64,000 nt of DNA from an uncultured Collinsella sp. (lineage in GTDB: Bacteria; Actinomycetota; Coriobacteriia; Coriobacteriales; Coriobacteriaceae). The stretch is taken from the NCBI GenBank assembly GCA_900541035.1, contig UQIN01000014.1:3540-67539 (forward strand), written 5' to 3'. The notes beneath the pieces are model-generated. The model searched no databases. It worked only from the letters and a program-made list of their open reading frames with translations, and was not told the DNA's origin. A program made the position numbers and the translations under genes. Positions 62,803 to 64,000 of this stretch are shown piece after piece; positions within the stretch are counted from its first letter, which is position 1, and each line of letters starts with the position of its first letter.

Positions 62803-63453
62803 TCATTTACCCTGGTACATGCTGCCTAAATCCACTACCCCTTCTACCGCGCCGACCATCTCGTCATCGTGAGAGACAACGATGATCAGCTGGCTTTGCT
62901 TGTTGCGCTTAACATAGGCCGCAAGCTCGGCGCGGCTTACAGCGTCTAACCCAGTCGTGGGCTCGTCGAGTACCAAAACTGACGACTTGCGTGAAATCGC
63001 CGACCATAAGTACACTCGGCGCAGCTCACCGCCCGAAAGCGCGGAGCAACGTTTCCCGAGCAACTCCTTCACGCTGTTTTCCAGCGAAAGTAGGCCATCT
63101 ACACCCCGGTGATAGGAAGAAAAGGGCGTGTCGAAATACTCTAACAGCTCTTTCACCGTTTCGTCCGGCGCGAAGCACGACTGTGGGCAGCACGATATCT
63201 CTCTCGCACGTATGTAATCCAAGTCGCATTCTTCGATTGGCACGCCGTTGTATTTTACTTTGCCTTTCGATGAGTATAGCCCGAGCATCAAGTAAAGAAG
63301 TGACGTCTTGCCTCTTCCGTTTTCCCCAACTATGCAATATGTACCAGGACCGGAAAACTTGAAAGAAAACCCGCCGAGGACCTCTCGGACAGATCCGTCT
63401 GGAAGGGCAACCGAGAATTCCAAAGGCTCTGTTAGACCAGGATTGACATACAT
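62803..63453 (-). CDS. ABC transporter ATPase domain, apparently 5'-truncated
   Basis: A 216-residue ATP-binding domain from ATG 63453 (GTGGGG 5 bases upstream; an ATG at 63471 is also possible). Walker A is GENGRGKTSLLYLM, the signature is LSGGELRRVYLW, and Walker B is VLVLDEPTTGLD with SHDDE. The first strand (EFSVALPDGSVREVLGGFSF) is the form seen in ATPase domains fused to an N-terminal exporter membrane domain, which is absent here. An IS1595-like transposase gene starts 54 bases upstream, so the membrane half was probably lost by insertion. It is convergent with the RiPP genes; an export role for them is only a guess. Confidence 0.7.
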   Translation of the reverse strand: MYVNPGLTEPLEFSVALPDGSVREVLGGFSFKFSGPGTYCIVGENGRGKTSLLYLMLGLYSSKGKVKYNGVPIEECDLDYIRAREISCCPQSCFAPDETVKELLEYFDTPFSSYHRGVDGLLSLENSVKELLGKRCSALSGGELRRVYLWSAISRKSSVLVLDEPTTGLDAVSRAELAAYVKRNKQSQLIIVVSHDDEMVGAVEGVVDLGSMYQGK

Positions 63454-63471
63454 GTGTCCCCACGGTGCCAT

Positions 63472-64000
63472 ATCTTTGACCCCGTAGACCGCGATGATGG
63501 GGGCAGCATGAACGCCGAAGACCTGGTCCTCAACTTCAAGAAGGGCATGGCGAACCTCAGCAAGACCGAGCGCCGCCGCGCTATCGAGTCCGTCAGGGAC
63601 GTGATCCGCGCGGCGGCGTTCGACGACGCGGCCGGCTCCGCCTACGAAATCGGACGCTGCCCGCGCTGCGGGTCCGTCGCGGTCGTGAAGAAGGGCAAAT
63701 CGAAGAACGGCGAGCAGCGCTACCTCTGCCGGGGCTGCGGCAGGACCTTCGGCATGGGCAGCGAGCGCATCCTGGGGACGAGCAGGCTCCCGAAGGAGAC
63801 CTGGATGGCCTACGCCGAGTGCTTCGTGCTCATGCTGCCCCTGCGCGAGTGCGCGAGGCGCTGCCGCGTCTGCCTCAAGACCGCCTACACCATGCGCCAC
63901 AGGCTGATCGAGTGCCTCTCGGCCTACTCCCCCTCGTTCAGGGTCGAGCGGGGCTGCGGCTGCGAGCTCGACGAGACCTACTTCCCCGAGTCGTTCAAGG
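63472..64000 (+). mobile_element. IS1595-type insertion sequence, left part
   Basis: A sharp change to very high GC begins within about 30 bases before the transposase start at 63508 and continues to the window edge. The left end should lie between 63454 and 63507, but no terminal inverted repeat can be assigned because the other end is outside the window. Confidence 0.65.
63508..64000 (+). CDS. IS1595-like transposase, N-terminal part (cut by window edge)
   Basis: At least 164 residues from ATG 63508. A zinc ribbon (CPRCGS...CRGCGRTF) at about residues 50-82 is followed by a helix-turn-helix-like stretch (ECFVLMLPLRECARRCRV, KTAYTMRHRLIECL) and the first catalytic Asp in ELDETYFPESF, the ISXO2/IS1595 DDE pattern. 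A GGGGG site precedes the ATG. The gene runs off the right edge and is still open there, so it may be intact. It is in the opposite direction to the neighbouring truncated ABC gene. Confidence 0.85.
   Translation, partial: MNAEDLVLNFKKGMANLSKTERRRAIESVRDVIRAAAFDDAAGSAYEIGRCPRCGSVAVVKKGKSKNGEQRYLCRGCGRTFGMGSERILGTSRLPKETWMAYAECFVLMLPLRECARRCRVCLKTAYTMRHRLIECLSAYSPSFRVERGCGCELDETYFPESFK

Overview
The window reads as a stretch of chromosome from a high-GC, anaerobic, non-spore-forming Actinomycetota of the class Coriobacteriia, most probably Collinsella. This is an inference from gene content and not a database match. The pointers are: a GarA/OdhI-like FHA gene followed by an FtsR-like MerR gene, Gram-positive SOS boxes in front of lexA and recA, a single-chain pyruvate:ferredoxin oxidoreductase, a PTS beta-glucoside operon, carbamate kinase, and SpoVS kept in a housekeeping operon. 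Coding density is high, and most genes from 9.7 to 58.6 kb lie on the minus strand in long overlapping runs.

Layout. 0-1 kb: end of a lantibiotic-protection-type ABC transporter. 1.2-5.1 kb (plus): phosphatidyltransferase, FHA protein, MerR regulator, apt, NlpC/P60 hydrolase. 5.2-9.3 kb: DegV lipid-binding protein, DUF1836 regulator, thioredoxin reductase, UgtP-like glycosyltransferase. 9.3-9.7 kb: three long hairpins. 9.7-12.6 kb: SOS region, with lexA facing a LysM gene, nrdR and dut. 12.6-30.7 kb (minus): RNA metabolism, DNA repair and cell-envelope genes (hflX, miaA, miaB, spoVS, a GHKL ATPase, rny, recX, recA, cinA, pgsA, rimO, yajQ, rodZ-like, ftsK, rnj). 31-40 kb: a phosphodiesterase and two paralogous LytS/LytTR two-component systems around a glycosyltransferase, an MFS permease and a zinc phospholipase-like protein. 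39.9-44.2 kb: amidohydrolase, amino acid permease, C39-like exported peptidase. 44.6-50.1 kb: a complete PTS operon (EIIA, EIIB, EIIC, GH1) and its regulator, which is split by a frameshift. 50.5-54.7 kb: carbamate kinase, a DUF3830 protein, an unknown protein, and an AAA/DUF4143 ATPase preceded by three direct repeats. 55-58.6 kb: por.

The accessory end (59-64 kb) is visibly more AT-rich and is the most interesting part. A radical SAM/SPASM enzyme with an N-terminal PqqD-like region is followed by two short paralogous Cys/Asp-rich peptide genes, a 35-residue membrane peptide gene and a terminator. The two peptides share a KHIHP leader start and six aligned cysteines, each followed by an aspartate a few residues later. 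This resembles the CX3D design of freyrasin-type ranthipeptides and looks like an undescribed thioether RiPP cluster. It is followed by degraded sequence, a truncated-looking ABC ATPase and an IS1595-type transposase running off the window.

Two dispersed-repeat copies (44.2-44.5 and 50.3-50.45 kb) share 57 identical bases and REP-like hairpins. They suggest a mobile extragenic repeat family active in this genome.
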